DNA from: Paracoccaceae bacterium
GTDB taxonomy: Bacteria > Pseudomonadota > Alphaproteobacteria > Rhodobacterales > Rhodobacteraceae
DNA length: 15,727 bases
Direction of reading: 5' to 3'
NCBI GenBank assembly: GCA_020832725.1
Contig: JAFIEC010000272.1
Location: forward strand, 1 to 15,727
In this document: in pieces, positions 6,529 through 13,866 of the stretch
How the letters are laid out: each line of letters begins with the position of its first letter
How positions within the stretch are numbered: the first letter of the stretch is position 1
Program-made: the position numbers and the translations under genes
Notes under the pieces: generated by a model
Database searches by the model: none
Seen by the model: only the letters and a program-made list of their open reading frames with translations
What the model was told of the DNA's origin: nothing

Positions 6529-7749
6529 ATGCGGCGGCGGATCAGCATTTTCGGGGCGACCGGCTCTGTGGGCGAGAACACGGTCGCGCTGATCGAGGGC
6601 GCGGGCGGGCGCGAGATGCATGAGGTCGTGGCCCTGACCGGCGGGCGCAATGTCGCCCGCCTGGCCGAGCAGGCCCGCGCGCTCGGCGCTCAGATCGCCG
6701 TGACCGCCCACGAAGACGCGCTCCCCGATCTGCGTGATGCCCTGGCAGGGTCGGGGGTGGAGGCTGCGGCAGGAACCGCGGCGCTGCTGGAGGCCGCCGA
6801 CAGGCCCGCCGACTGGACGATGTCGGCCATCGTCGGGGCTGCGGGTCTGGCCCCCGGCTACCGCAGCCTTGCCCATGGCGGGGTGCTGGCGCTGGCCAAC
6901 AAGGAAAGCGTGGTTGCCGCAGGCCCCGCCGTGCTGTCCGAGGCAGCGCGGCGCAAGGCACGCATCATCCCCGTCGACAGCGAGCATTCTGCCATCTTCC
7001 AGTGCCTTGCCGGAGAGCCCCGCGCCGCGGTGGAGCGCATCATCCTCACCGCTTCGGGCGGGCCGTTCCGCACCTGGGATGCCGCGCGCATTGCGCGGGC
7101 CACCCCGGCCGAGGCCGCCGCCCATCCCAACTGGGAGATGGGGCAGCGCATCTCGGTGGATTCGGCCTCGATGTTCAACAAGGCCCTCGAGATGATCGAG
7201 GCGCGGGAATTGTTCGACGTCTCCCCCGATCAGGTGGAGGTGGTGGTCCACCCGCAATCCATCATCCATTCGATGGTAGGCTTTGCCGACGGGGCGGTGA
7301 TGGCCCATCTTGGTCCCTCCGACATGCGCGGGGCCATAGGCTATGCCCTCAACTGGCCCGACCGCGCACCGCTGCCGGTTGAGCGGCTCGATCTGGTGGC
7401 GCTGGCACGGCTGGATTTCGAAGCGCCCGACACCCACCGCTTTCCGGCGCTGCGGCTGGCCCGGGAGGCGCTGTCCCTGGGTGGATTGGCGGGCGCCGCG
7501 CTGAACGCCGCAAAGGAGGTTGCACTGGATCATTTTCTGGCCCGCCACCTGCCGTTTCCGGCGATGGCCGCCGTGGTCGAGGCGGTGCTGGAGCGCATGA
7601 ATGCCGAGGATGCGCTGATGACGCGCAGCCCACGTGCCGCAATTCGCCTTGAAGACGCCCTCTCGGTGGACCATTTGGCACGTATCCATGCTGTCGAGGC
7701 AGCGAACAAGCTGCAGGGCACAAGAATGAACCGGGCAGAGAATGCTTGA
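6529..7749 (+). CDS. dxr: 1-deoxy-D-xylulose 5-phosphate reductoisomerase Dxr
   Basis: Dxr (IspC) converts deoxyxylulose phosphate to methylerythritol phosphate with NADPH, the first committed step of the MEP isoprenoid pathway and the target of fosmidomycin. The 406-residue product has the NADPH-binding GATGSVGENT (9-18), LANKESVV (122-129), the metal ligands Asp150 and Glu152 in PVDSEHSAIFQ, the flexible-loop motif TASGGPFR (174-181), and NWEMGQRISVDSASMFNKAL (201-220), with Glu221 as the third metal ligand. A GGAGG site precedes the ATG by four bases. Its 3' end overlaps rseP by eight bases. In enterobacteria dxr precedes uppS; here it follows cdsA, a common alphaproteobacterial order. It supplies precursors for both UppS and MiaA. 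Confidence 0.97.
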   Translation: MRRRISIFGATGSVGENTVALIEGAGGREMHEVVALTGGRNVARLAEQARALGAQIAVTAHEDALPDLRDALAGSGVEAAAGTAALLEAADRPADWTMSAIVGAAGLAPGYRSLAHGGVLALANKESVVAAGPAVLSEAARRKARIIPVDSEHSAIFQCLAGEPRAAVERIILTASGGPFRTWDAARIARATPAEAAAHPNWEMGQRISVDSASMFNKALEMIEARELFDVSPDQVEVVVHPQSIIHSMVGFADGAVMAHLGPSDMRGAIGYALNWPDRAPLPVERLDLVALARLDFEAPDTHRFPALRLAREALSLGGLAGAALNAAKEVALDHFLARHLPFPAMAAVVEAVLERMNAEDALMTRSPRAAIRLEDALSVDHLARIHAVEAANKLQGTRMNRAENA

Positions 7750-9088
7750 CCTGATCCCCGCTTTCGGAGGCTTCGCCAGCACGGTGATCGTGTTCATCGT
7801 GGCGTTGTCGATCATCGTCGCCGTCCATGAATACGGCCATTACATCGTGGGTCGCTGGTGCGGCATCCATGCCGAGGTCTTCTCGATCGGCTTTGGCCCG
7901 GTGCTCTATTCCCGGCCCGACAAACGCGGCACGGTCTGGCAGGTCGCGGCCCTTCCCTTCGGGGGCTACGTCAAGTTCCTGGGCGACGCCGATGCCGCCA
8001 GCGGTGTGGATGGCGACGGAATGCGCACCATGGATGCCGAGGCTCGTGCCCGCACGATGCATGGTGCGGCGCTGTACAAGCGGGCGCTGACGGTCGCGGC
8101 GGGGCCTGCTGCGAACTTTCTTCTGTCCATCGCCATCTTCGGCCTTGTAGCCGTGTTTTCCGGCATCGCCACCGACCGCCCCGTGGTTGCCGAAATGCGC
8201 CTTGTCGCGGCGCAGGAGGGGCTGACCGGCCCCGGTGCCCTGCGCCCCGGTGACCGTATCCTTGCCATCGAAGGCGTCGAGACGCCCGATTACCCCGCGT
8301 TGCTTCAGGCCTCGCGCGATATCGCGGCCGTGTCGGTGCTGCGCTATGTGGTGGAGCGCGGAGGCCGGGAGATCGAGGTGGCGGGGCCGTTCCCGATGCC
8401 CGCGCTTGTCGATGCCGTGCAGCCGCGTTCGGCGGCAGCGGCGGCGGGCATGCGCTCGGGCGATCTGATCACGGCGGTGGACGGGCGGCCCATCGTCGCC
8501 TTCCGCGAGTTGCAGGAAATCGTGACCGCCTCGGAGGGGCAGCCGCTGACCCTGACCATCCAGCGGGGTGACCGGCGGATCGAATCGGAACTGACGCCCC
8601 GGGTGGTGGACCTGCCCCGCGACGGAGGCGGGTTCGAGCAGCGGGTTCTCATCGGGATCACGGGCGGGCTCATCTTCGAGCCCGAGACCCGCATGCCCGG
8701 TGCCTTCGAGGCCGTCCAGATCGGTGCCGCCCAGACCTGGCGGATCATCACCGCCTCGATCAGCGGGCTGGTGCATATGGTGCAGGGCGCGATCAGCACC
8801 TGCAACCTGCAGGGCCCCCTTGGCATCGCCCAGACCACCGGCGACGCCGCCCAGCAGGGCGTGGAGAGCTTCATCTGGTTCATTGCGGTACTGTCTGCCG
8901 CCATCGGCCTGCTCAACCTCTTTCCCATTCCGGTGCTGGACGGCGGCCATCTGGTCTTTCACGCCTGGGAGGCAGTGACCGGCAAGCCACCCGCCGAAAG
9001 GGTGCTGCAGGTGCTGATGACGGTGGGGCTGGTCCTCATCCTGTCGCTGATGCTGTTCGGGCTGTCCAACGACATCCTCTGCCGCTGA
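7742..9088 (+). CDS. rseP: Site-2 intramembrane metalloprotease RseP
   Basis: RseP cleaves membrane-spanning substrates such as anti-sigma factors during envelope stress, and also remnant signal peptides. The 448-residue protein has the zinc motif HEYGH (29-33) in the first membrane segment, FGGYVKFLGD (73-82) as the membrane-associated loop, GPAANFLLSI (121-130) at the second segment, two PDZ domains in the periplasmic part (about 145-215 and 222-290), and the third zinc ligand within LFPIPVLDGGH (393-403; Asp400). A last membrane segment lies at about 423-441. The start overlaps the end of dxr by eight bases and has only a weak GAGA upstream, so coupling to dxr translation is likely. It is followed by a 119-base gap and a small membrane protein gene, then bamA. 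Confidence 0.96.
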   Translation: MLDLIPAFGGFASTVIVFIVALSIIVAVHEYGHYIVGRWCGIHAEVFSIGFGPVLYSRPDKRGTVWQVAALPFGGYVKFLGDADAASGVDGDGMRTMDAEARARTMHGAALYKRALTVAAGPAANFLLSIAIFGLVAVFSGIATDRPVVAEMRLVAAQEGLTGPGALRPGDRILAIEGVETPDYPALLQASRDIAAVSVLRYVVERGGREIEVAGPFPMPALVDAVQPRSAAAAAGMRSGDLITAVDGRPIVAFRELQEIVTASEGQPLTLTIQRGDRRIESELTPRVVDLPRDGGGFEQRVLIGITGGLIFEPETRMPGAFEAVQIGAAQTWRIITASISGLVHMVQGAISTCNLQGPLGIAQTTGDAAQQGVESFIWFIAVLSAAIGLLNLFPIPVLDGGHLVFHAWEAVTGKPPAERVLQVLMTVGLVLILSLMLFGLSNDILCR

Positions 9089-9167
9089 GCAGCCGTCCAG
9101 GGCCGTGACACAGCCGCAGGCTGCCCCCGAAACACCTGCTTCGCGTCACGATTGCGCCCGATTCAGT

Positions 9168-9176
9168 TGCGATAAT
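9168..9176 (+). promoter_or_regulatory. Candidate extended -10 promoter for the small membrane protein
   Basis: TGC immediately followed by GATAAT (five of six matches to TATAAT) forms an extended -10 element, which often works without a good -35 box. None of the hexamers 15 to 18 bases upstream resembles TTGACA. The predicted start point is near 9183, about 25 bases before the ATG at 9208. If real, the small gene can be transcribed apart from rseP. Confidence 0.35.
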
Positions 9177-9207
9177 GCAGTCTGGGACAGCTTTCCGGGG
9201 ACCGGAC

Positions 9208-9357
9208 ATGGAATATATCGAAACCGGTGGACGCAGCCTGTGGCTGATCATCGACATCAACCGCGATCGTATCCTTGCCGTGCTGATCATCGTGGGCGCG
9301 CTGTGGCTTGCGGGTGTGCTGGTGGACACCTCCCTCCCGGGGATGCAGCGCCTCTAG
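9208..9357 (+). CDS. Small single-pass membrane protein, function unknown
   Basis: I do not recognise this protein. The frame encodes 49 residues starting MEYIETGGRSLWLII, with a charged turn INRDR, then an uninterrupted hydrophobic segment ILAVLIIVGALWLAGVLV (about residues 23-40) and a short tail ending in MQRL. This is a plausible single transmembrane helix with the positive side (Arg19, Arg22-type charges) at the N-terminal, probably cytoplasmic end. An in-frame ATG 33 bases upstream (9175) is the longer alternative, but the ribosome-binding sequence GGGGACCGGA lies just before 9208. The frame has G/C-ending codons much like its neighbours and fills most of an otherwise empty gap between rseP and bamA, with its own possible promoter. 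The position suggests an envelope role, but that is only context. Confidence 0.55.
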   Translation: MEYIETGGRSLWLIIDINRDRILAVLIIVGALWLAGVLVDTSLPGMQRL

Positions 9358-9445
9358 GCGGTCTGCAGGAAAACCCGGAAGAAGCGTGGCATCGGGACAT
9401 GTCGCTGTGCCCCGGTTGCCGCATTCCCGCGCGTTCTTCAGGGCA

Positions 9446-9461
9446 TGCGCGGAGGCGCGCA
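9446..9461. other. Short hairpin between the small gene and bamA
   Basis: TGCGC (9446-9450) and GCGCA (9457-9461) form a perfect 5-bp stem with a 6-base loop. The nearest T run (9477-9480) is 15 bases further and is part of the bamA -35 region, so this is at best a weak terminator. The rest of 9358-9478 holds no recognisable gene or site. Confidence 0.15.
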
Positions 9462-9478
9462 ATTCCCCTCGCGGAGTT

Positions 9479-9507
9479 TTGACAAGCCTGTGCTAAGTCA
9501 CTATGCA
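9479..9507 (+). promoter_or_regulatory. Candidate promoter of bamA
   Basis: A perfect -35 hexamer TTGACA (9479-9484) is followed after 17 bases by TATGCA (9502-9507), which keeps the first three bases of the -10 consensus. Transcription would begin near 9514, about 44 bases before the bamA start. A perfect -35 with a weak -10 is common in alphaproteobacteria. This would allow bamA and the downstream lipid A genes to be transcribed separately from pyrH-rseP. Confidence 0.5.
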
Positions 9508-9557
9508 AGGCCGAGGCCAATGGCCCAAGTCTTGTGGATCGCAGTGAGGCAGGCACC

Positions 9558-11900
9558 ATGAACATGCGCGACACCGCCCGTTCCACAGACCGCAGGAGCA
9601 GGACCGCCCGGCTTGCCCGGGTCTCATTCCTGGCACTTGCAATGGCAATGGGAGGGGTCTCGACGGTCCCTTTCACCGCCTCGCCCGCCATCGCCCAGAG
9701 CTTTACCTTCTCCTCGGTCGCCGTGCGCGGCAACCAGCGGATTCCCGATGCATCGGTGCGCGAGATTCTCGGCGTCACGCCCGGTCGCGAAATCACCGCC
9801 GCAGCACTGAACGACGGATTTCAAAGGCTGCGCACCTCGGGCCTGTTCGAGGAAGCCGAGATCACGCCTTCGGGCAACGTGCTCATCGTGAATGTGCGGG
9901 AATTCCCGATCATCAACCGCATCAGCATCGAGGGGAACCGCCGCATCCAGGACTCCGCGTTGCTGGAGCTGATCGAATCCACGCCGCGCCGCGTGTTCAA
10001 CCCCGATCAGGCGCTGGCGGATGCCGCCGCCATGGCCGAGCGTTATCGCGCCCAGGGCCGATTTGCGGCGACCGTTTCGCCCAAGATCATCCGCCGATCC
10101 GACAACCGCGTCGATCTGGTGTTCGAGGTGCTCGAGGGCCGCGTCACCGAGAACGAGCGCATCAGCTTTGTCGGCAACGACAGCTTCTCCGACCGCCGCC
10201 TCCGCCGGGTGCTGGCGACCAAGCAGGCGGGTCTGCTGCGGGCCTTCATCACCCGTGACAGCTTCAATGCGGACCGGATCGAGCTTGATCGCATCCTGCT
10301 GCGCGATTTCTACCTCAGCCGCGGCTTCATCGACGTCGAGGTGCTGGCCGGGGTGGCGGAGCTGACGCGGGAGCGCGATGCCTTCCTGCTCACCTTCACC
10401 GTGCGCGAGGGACAATCCTACCGCATCGGCGAATCCCGGGTCGTCAGCGACCTGCCCGATGTGGACGTCGCCGCCTTTCAGCAACTGCTCCGCACCCGCC
10501 CGGGCACAACCTATTCGCCGGTTCTGGTGCAATCCGAGATCTCCCGGCTGGAGGAGCTTGCCAGCCGCCAGGGGCTGAGCTTCGTCCGGGCAGAGCCGCG
10601 CATCCGCCGCGACAACGCCAACCGGATTCTCGACATCGACTATGCCCTTGTGCGCGGGCCGCGCATCTTCGTCGAGCGTATCGACATCGAGGGCAACGCC
10701 ACCACGCTCGATCGCGTGATCCGCAGCCAGTTCAACACGGTCGAGGGCGATCCCTTCAACCCCCGCGAAATCAGCGAGGCGGCCGAGCGTATCCGCGCTC
10801 TCGGGTTCTTCTCGGAGGTGGATATCGACACACGCCCCGGGTCTGCCCCGGATCGGCTGATCGTCGATGTCGGCGTCGAGGAACAGCCCACCGGCTCGCT
10901 CAGCTTCGGGGTCAGCTATTCGGTGTCGCAGGGCGTCGGCCTGGCGCTCTCCTTCTCCGAGGACAACTTCCTTGGCCGTGGACAGAGCCTGTCGGGCACG
11001 CTCACCACAGGTGTGCAGTTCCGCAATGTCGAGCTGAGTTTCCGGGAGCCGCGTCTGCTGGGGCGTGATCTGGGGGCCGGCATGTCGGTCTTCCTGCGCA
11101 CGACCGAGCGCCAGAACGAGAATTTCGACCGCTCATCCATCGGTTTCACGCCCGCGATCGATTTTCCGGTCAACCGCAACACCCGTCTGGCCCTGCGCTA
11201 TCGTCTGTCCGAGGATCGTCTGCTCAATGTGACCTCGGCATCGGCCGCGTTGGTCCCGGGGCTGGAGCCGCGCACGGGGCTGACCAGTGCGCTGGGTTAC
11301 ACGCTGACCTTCGACACCCGTCGCCGGGGCTTTGACCCGAACATGGGCACGGTGCTGCGCTTCAGCCAGGATCTGGCGGGGCTGGGTGGCGACGTGAATT
11401 ACCTGCGCTCCACCGCCCTTGCGGGGGTCGAGCGGCGCGTCTTCAACGAGGAAGTCACCCTGCGCGCCGAGGTAGAGGGCGGGGTCATGGTCCCGCTCGG
11501 CGGACAATCCTCGCGCATCACCGACCGCTTCTTCATGAACAGCGGCGAGATGCGGGGCTTTCAGCGCAATGGCCTTGGCCCGCGCGATCTGGTGGCGGGC
11601 GATGCGCTGGGGGGCAACTACTTTGCCGTCGCGCGCTTTGAGGCCGAGTTCCCGCTTGGCCTGCCCGAGGAATACGGGATCAGCGGCGGCCTGTTCTTCG
11701 ATGTCGGCTCTGTCTGGGGTTTGAACAACACGCTGGGCGGCGCGATCGACGACTCGCTGCGCTGGCGCTCCACGATCGGCTTCTCGGTGTTCTGGGATAC
11801 GCCCATCGGGCCGCTGCGGCTCAATTTCTCGCGCCCCGTGCGGGCCGAGACCTATGACCGCACCCAGAATTTCGATCTGACCATCTCGACCCGGTTCTAG
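9558..11900 (+). CDS. bamA: Outer membrane protein assembly factor BamA
   Basis: BamA is the central Omp85 component of the BAM machine that folds and inserts beta-barrel proteins into the outer membrane. The 780-residue product has a signal peptide ending ASPAIA before Gln47, preceded by a rather long basic N-region, then five POTRA domains recognisable by repeated openings such as VAVRGNQRI, ISIEGNRRI, ISFVGNDSF and IDIEGNATT, and a C-terminal 16-stranded barrel. The loop 6 motif appears as MRGF (665-668) in place of the usual VRGF/IRGF. The protein ends ISTRF, with the C-terminal Phe expected for a barrel protein. The ATG at 9558 has GAGG eight bases upstream; ATG at 9564 and a GTG at 9534 are alternatives. 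The skp-like gene starts two bases after the stop codon. Confidence 0.97.
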   Translation: MNMRDTARSTDRRSRTARLARVSFLALAMAMGGVSTVPFTASPAIAQSFTFSSVAVRGNQRIPDASVREILGVTPGREITAAALNDGFQRLRTSGLFEEAEITPSGNVLIVNVREFPIINRISIEGNRRIQDSALLELIESTPRRVFNPDQALADAAAMAERYRAQGRFAATVSPKIIRRSDNRVDLVFEVLEGRVTENERISFVGNDSFSDRRLRRVLATKQAGLLRAFITRDSFNADRIELDRILLRDFYLSRGFIDVEVLAGVAELTRERDAFLLTFTVREGQSYRIGESRVVSDLPDVDVAAFQQLLRTRPGTTYSPVLVQSEISRLEELASRQGLSFVRAEPRIRRDNANRILDIDYALVRGPRIFVERIDIEGNATTLDRVIRSQFNTVEGDPFNPREISEAAERIRALGFFSEVDIDTRPGSAPDRLIVDVGVEEQPTGSLSFGVSYSVSQGVGLALSFSEDNFLGRGQSLSGTLTTGVQFRNVELSFREPRLLGRDLGAGMSVFLRTTERQNENFDRSSIGFTPAIDFPVNRNTRLALRYRLSEDRLLNVTSASAALVPGLEPRTGLTSALGYTLTFDTRRRGFDPNMGTVLRFSQDLAGLGGDVNYLRSTALAGVERRVFNEEVTLRAEVEGGVMVPLGGQSSRITDRFFMNSGEMRGFQRNGLGPRDLVAGDALGGNYFAVARFEAEFPLGLPEEYGISGGLFFDVGSVWGLNNTLGGAIDDSLRWRSTIGFSVFWDTPIGPLRLNFSRPVRAETYDRTQNFDLTISTRF

Positions 11901-11902
11901 CC

Positions 11903-12481
11903 GTGCGCCTCTCCGCGCTCTGCCTCGCGGGGCTGGCGGCAATCGGGCTGATGATGGCCGCGCCCATGGCGGCGCAAGTCCCCGAGACCGGCACTGCAGG
12001 TATTCTGGTGCTGGACGAGGAGGCCCTGTTCGAGCGTTCTGCCTTTGGCCGGCGGGTGCTGCGCGACGTCGAGACCGCATCGGCCGTGCTGGCCTCCGAG
12101 AACCGTGCGCTCGAGGCCGAACTGGCCGCAGAGGAACGCAGGCTGGCCGATTTGCGCGACGAGACGGAGCCGGAGGATTTCCGCGAGATGGCCGATGCGT
12201 TCGATGCGCGGGTGGTCGCCACAAGGGCCGAGCAGGACGCCAAGGCGGTCGCGCTCTCGCGGCGGCTGGAAGCAGAGCGCACGCGCTTCTTCGAGGCCGC
12301 GCTGCCCGCCCTGCTCGAGGAGGTGGAGGCGCGTGGCGCGCAGGTTGTGCTGGAGCGCCGTTCGGTCGTGCTGGCCAGCGAGGGCGTGGACATCACCGAT
12401 GCCCTTATCGGGCGGATCGACGCCCGTCTTGGCGATGGGACAGACGGCACCGGCCCTGATGCCGGTCACCTGCCCGAGTGA
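11903..12481 (+). CDS. skp: OmpH/Skp-family periplasmic chaperone
   Basis: Skp-type proteins hold unfolded outer-membrane proteins in the periplasm and hand them to the BAM machine. The product has 192 residues. Residues 1-24 are a signal peptide with cleavage in PMAAQ, followed by ILVLDEEALFERSAFGRRVL (34-53), which corresponds to the start of the OmpH domain, and a long charged Ala/Glu/Arg-rich coiled coil (about 55-140). The C-terminal strand region ends VVLASEGVDITDALIGRID, and an acidic/Gly tail follows. The start is GTG at 11903, two bases after the bamA stop. No Shine-Dalgarno sequence is visible, but the signal peptide begins exactly there, so initiation is probably coupled to bamA termination. 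Coiled-coil sequences are poorly conserved, so the family call rests on position, signal peptide and architecture. Confidence 0.85.
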   Translation: MRLSALCLAGLAAIGLMMAAPMAAQVPETGTAGILVLDEEALFERSAFGRRVLRDVETASAVLASENRALEAELAAEERRLADLRDETEPEDFREMADAFDARVVATRAEQDAKAVALSRRLEAERTRFFEAALPALLEEVEARGAQVVLERRSVVLASEGVDITDALIGRIDARLGDGTDGTGPDAGHLPE

Positions 12482-12557
12482 GCGTGCCCGCCATGCTTGT
12501 CTTGCCCGCCCCCCCTTGCTACTTCGGCGAGGCATCGAGCAGCCTGCGAGGGAAAGA

Positions 12558-13067
12558 ATGACCGTCATCCATGACCCGGCTCTGCCCTCGGCAGATCTTG
12601 CGATGATCCAGCGGATGATCCCGCACCGCTATCCGTTCCTGTTCATCGACAAGGTCCTGAACCTGCGCGCAGCCACCTCGGCGGTCGGGATCAAGAACGT
12701 CACCTTCAACGAGCCGCATTTCCAGGGCCATTTTCCGGCCAAGCCCATCATGCCCGGCGTCACCATCGTCGAGGCGATGGCCCAGACGGCGGCGGTGCTG
12801 GTCACCCATACGCTCGACATGGTGGACAAGGAACTGCTGGTCTATTTCATGACCCTGGATGATACGCGATTTCGCCGCATGGTCGTGCCCGGCGACGTGC
12901 TGGAGCTGCATGTCGAAGTGATCCGGGGCCGTGGCAAGATCTGGAAATTCAGGGGCGCGGCGCGGGTCGGCGAGGACCTCTGCGCCGAGGCCGAGTTTTC
13001 CGCCATGTGGGTCATGGCCGAGGACGAGCGTGCCCGCGCTGCCGGTGCCGCGTCAGAGGGCGCATGA
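12558..13067 (+). CDS. fabZ: 3-hydroxyacyl-ACP dehydratase FabZ
   Basis: FabZ removes water from 3-hydroxyacyl-ACP in type II fatty acid elongation and so competes with LpxA for the same 3-hydroxyacyl pool. The 169-residue hot-dog-fold protein has IPHRYPFLFIDKV (21-33) and the active-site block HFQGHFPAKPIMPG (54-67), with catalytic His58 followed by Glu72 in VEAMAQ (71-76). The C-terminal tail after about residue 155 is Ala/Glu-rich and unconserved. GAGGGA lies four bases or so before the ATG. The 76-base gap after the skp-like gene is where lpxD would sit in enterobacteria; it is absent. The stop overlaps the lpxA start (ATGA). Confidence 0.97.
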   Translation: MTVIHDPALPSADLAMIQRMIPHRYPFLFIDKVLNLRAATSAVGIKNVTFNEPHFQGHFPAKPIMPGVTIVEAMAQTAAVLVTHTLDMVDKELLVYFMTLDDTRFRRMVVPGDVLELHVEVIRGRGKIWKFRGAARVGEDLCAEAEFSAMWVMAEDERARAAGAASEGA

Positions 13068-13864
13068 GCGTCGATCCCACAGCGCGCATTCACCCCGCCG
13101 CCATCGTCGAGGAGGGCGCGCGGGTGGGCCCCGGCTGCGAGATCGGCCCCTTTGCCCTGATCGGCCCCGAGGTGCATCTTGGCCCGGGTGTGGTGGTCAA
13201 GTCCCATGCGGTGATCACCGGCTGGACCGAGCTGGGAGAGGGGTGCATCGTCTTTCCCTTCGCCTGTGTCGGAGAGGTGCCGCAGGATCTCAAGTTCGCC
13301 GGAGAGCGCACCCGCCTGATCGTCGGCGCGCGCTGCCGTATCCGCGAGGGGGCCACGCTCAACACCGGCACGGCCGGAGGTGGCGGCATCACCCGGGTCG
13401 GAGACGAGTGCCTGCTGATGACGGGGGCCCATGTCGGCCATGACGCGCAGTTGGGCGACCGTGTGATCCTGGCAAATCAGGCGGCGATCGCCGGTCACTG
13501 CGTGATCGGCGATGATGTCATCGTGGGCGGGCTGTCGGGCATCCATCAATTCGTGCGCGTCGGGCGCGGGGCCATCATCGGGGCGGTGACGATGGTGACC
13601 AATGATGTCATCCCCAATCGCCTTGTGCAGGCCCCGCGCGGTGCGCTCGACGGGCTCAACCTTGTCGGGCTCAAGCGGCGCGGTGTCCCGCGTGAGGACA
13701 TCACCGCCCTGCGCGCCGCCTATCAGGCGCTGGCTCAGGGGGAGGGGGCCTTTCAGGACCGCGCCCGCCGCATGCAGGCCGAGGCCCCTGAAAGCGCCTA
13801 TGTCCGGGATATCGTGGACTTCGTGCTTGGTGCCTCCGACCGCTCCTATCTGACACCGCGCTGA
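13064..13864 (+). CDS. lpxA: UDP-GlcNAc O-acyltransferase LpxA
   Basis: LpxA starts lipid A synthesis by moving a 3-hydroxyacyl chain from ACP to the 3-hydroxyl of UDP-GlcNAc. The 266-residue protein shows the left-handed beta-helix hexapeptide repeats from residue 8 to about 190 and the helical C-terminus after GLKRRGVPREDITALR (202-217). Alignment by eye to E. coli LpxA gives catalytic His126 (E. coli His125) and His123 in AHVGHD, His145, and the pair His161-Gln162. The position matching E. coli Gly173, which sets acyl-chain length, is Ala174 here. The ATG at 13064 overlaps the fabZ stop and has AGAGGG just upstream; a longer open frame from 13007 has no support. lpxI follows after two bases. 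Confidence 0.97.
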   Translation: MSVDPTARIHPAAIVEEGARVGPGCEIGPFALIGPEVHLGPGVVVKSHAVITGWTELGEGCIVFPFACVGEVPQDLKFAGERTRLIVGARCRIREGATLNTGTAGGGGITRVGDECLLMTGAHVGHDAQLGDRVILANQAAIAGHCVIGDDVIVGGLSGIHQFVRVGRGAIIGAVTMVTNDVIPNRLVQAPRGALDGLNLVGLKRRGVPREDITALRAAYQALAQGEGAFQDRARRMQAEAPESAYVRDIVDFVLGASDRSYLTPR

Positions 13865-13866
13865 TC

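Noticed and set aside
6502..8962. Two long minus-strand open frames antisense to dxr and rseP
   Set aside because: Both mirror conserved coding sequence on the plus strand and lack plausible starts or domains.
9111..9123. Hairpin CAGCC-GCA-GGCTG after rseP as a terminator
   Set aside because: The stem is only five base pairs and no T run follows.
131..9513. Shared 11-mer ATGCAAGGCCG at about 132 and 9503
   Set aside because: Dozens of 11-base matches are expected by chance in a window of this size and composition, and the surroundings are unrelated.
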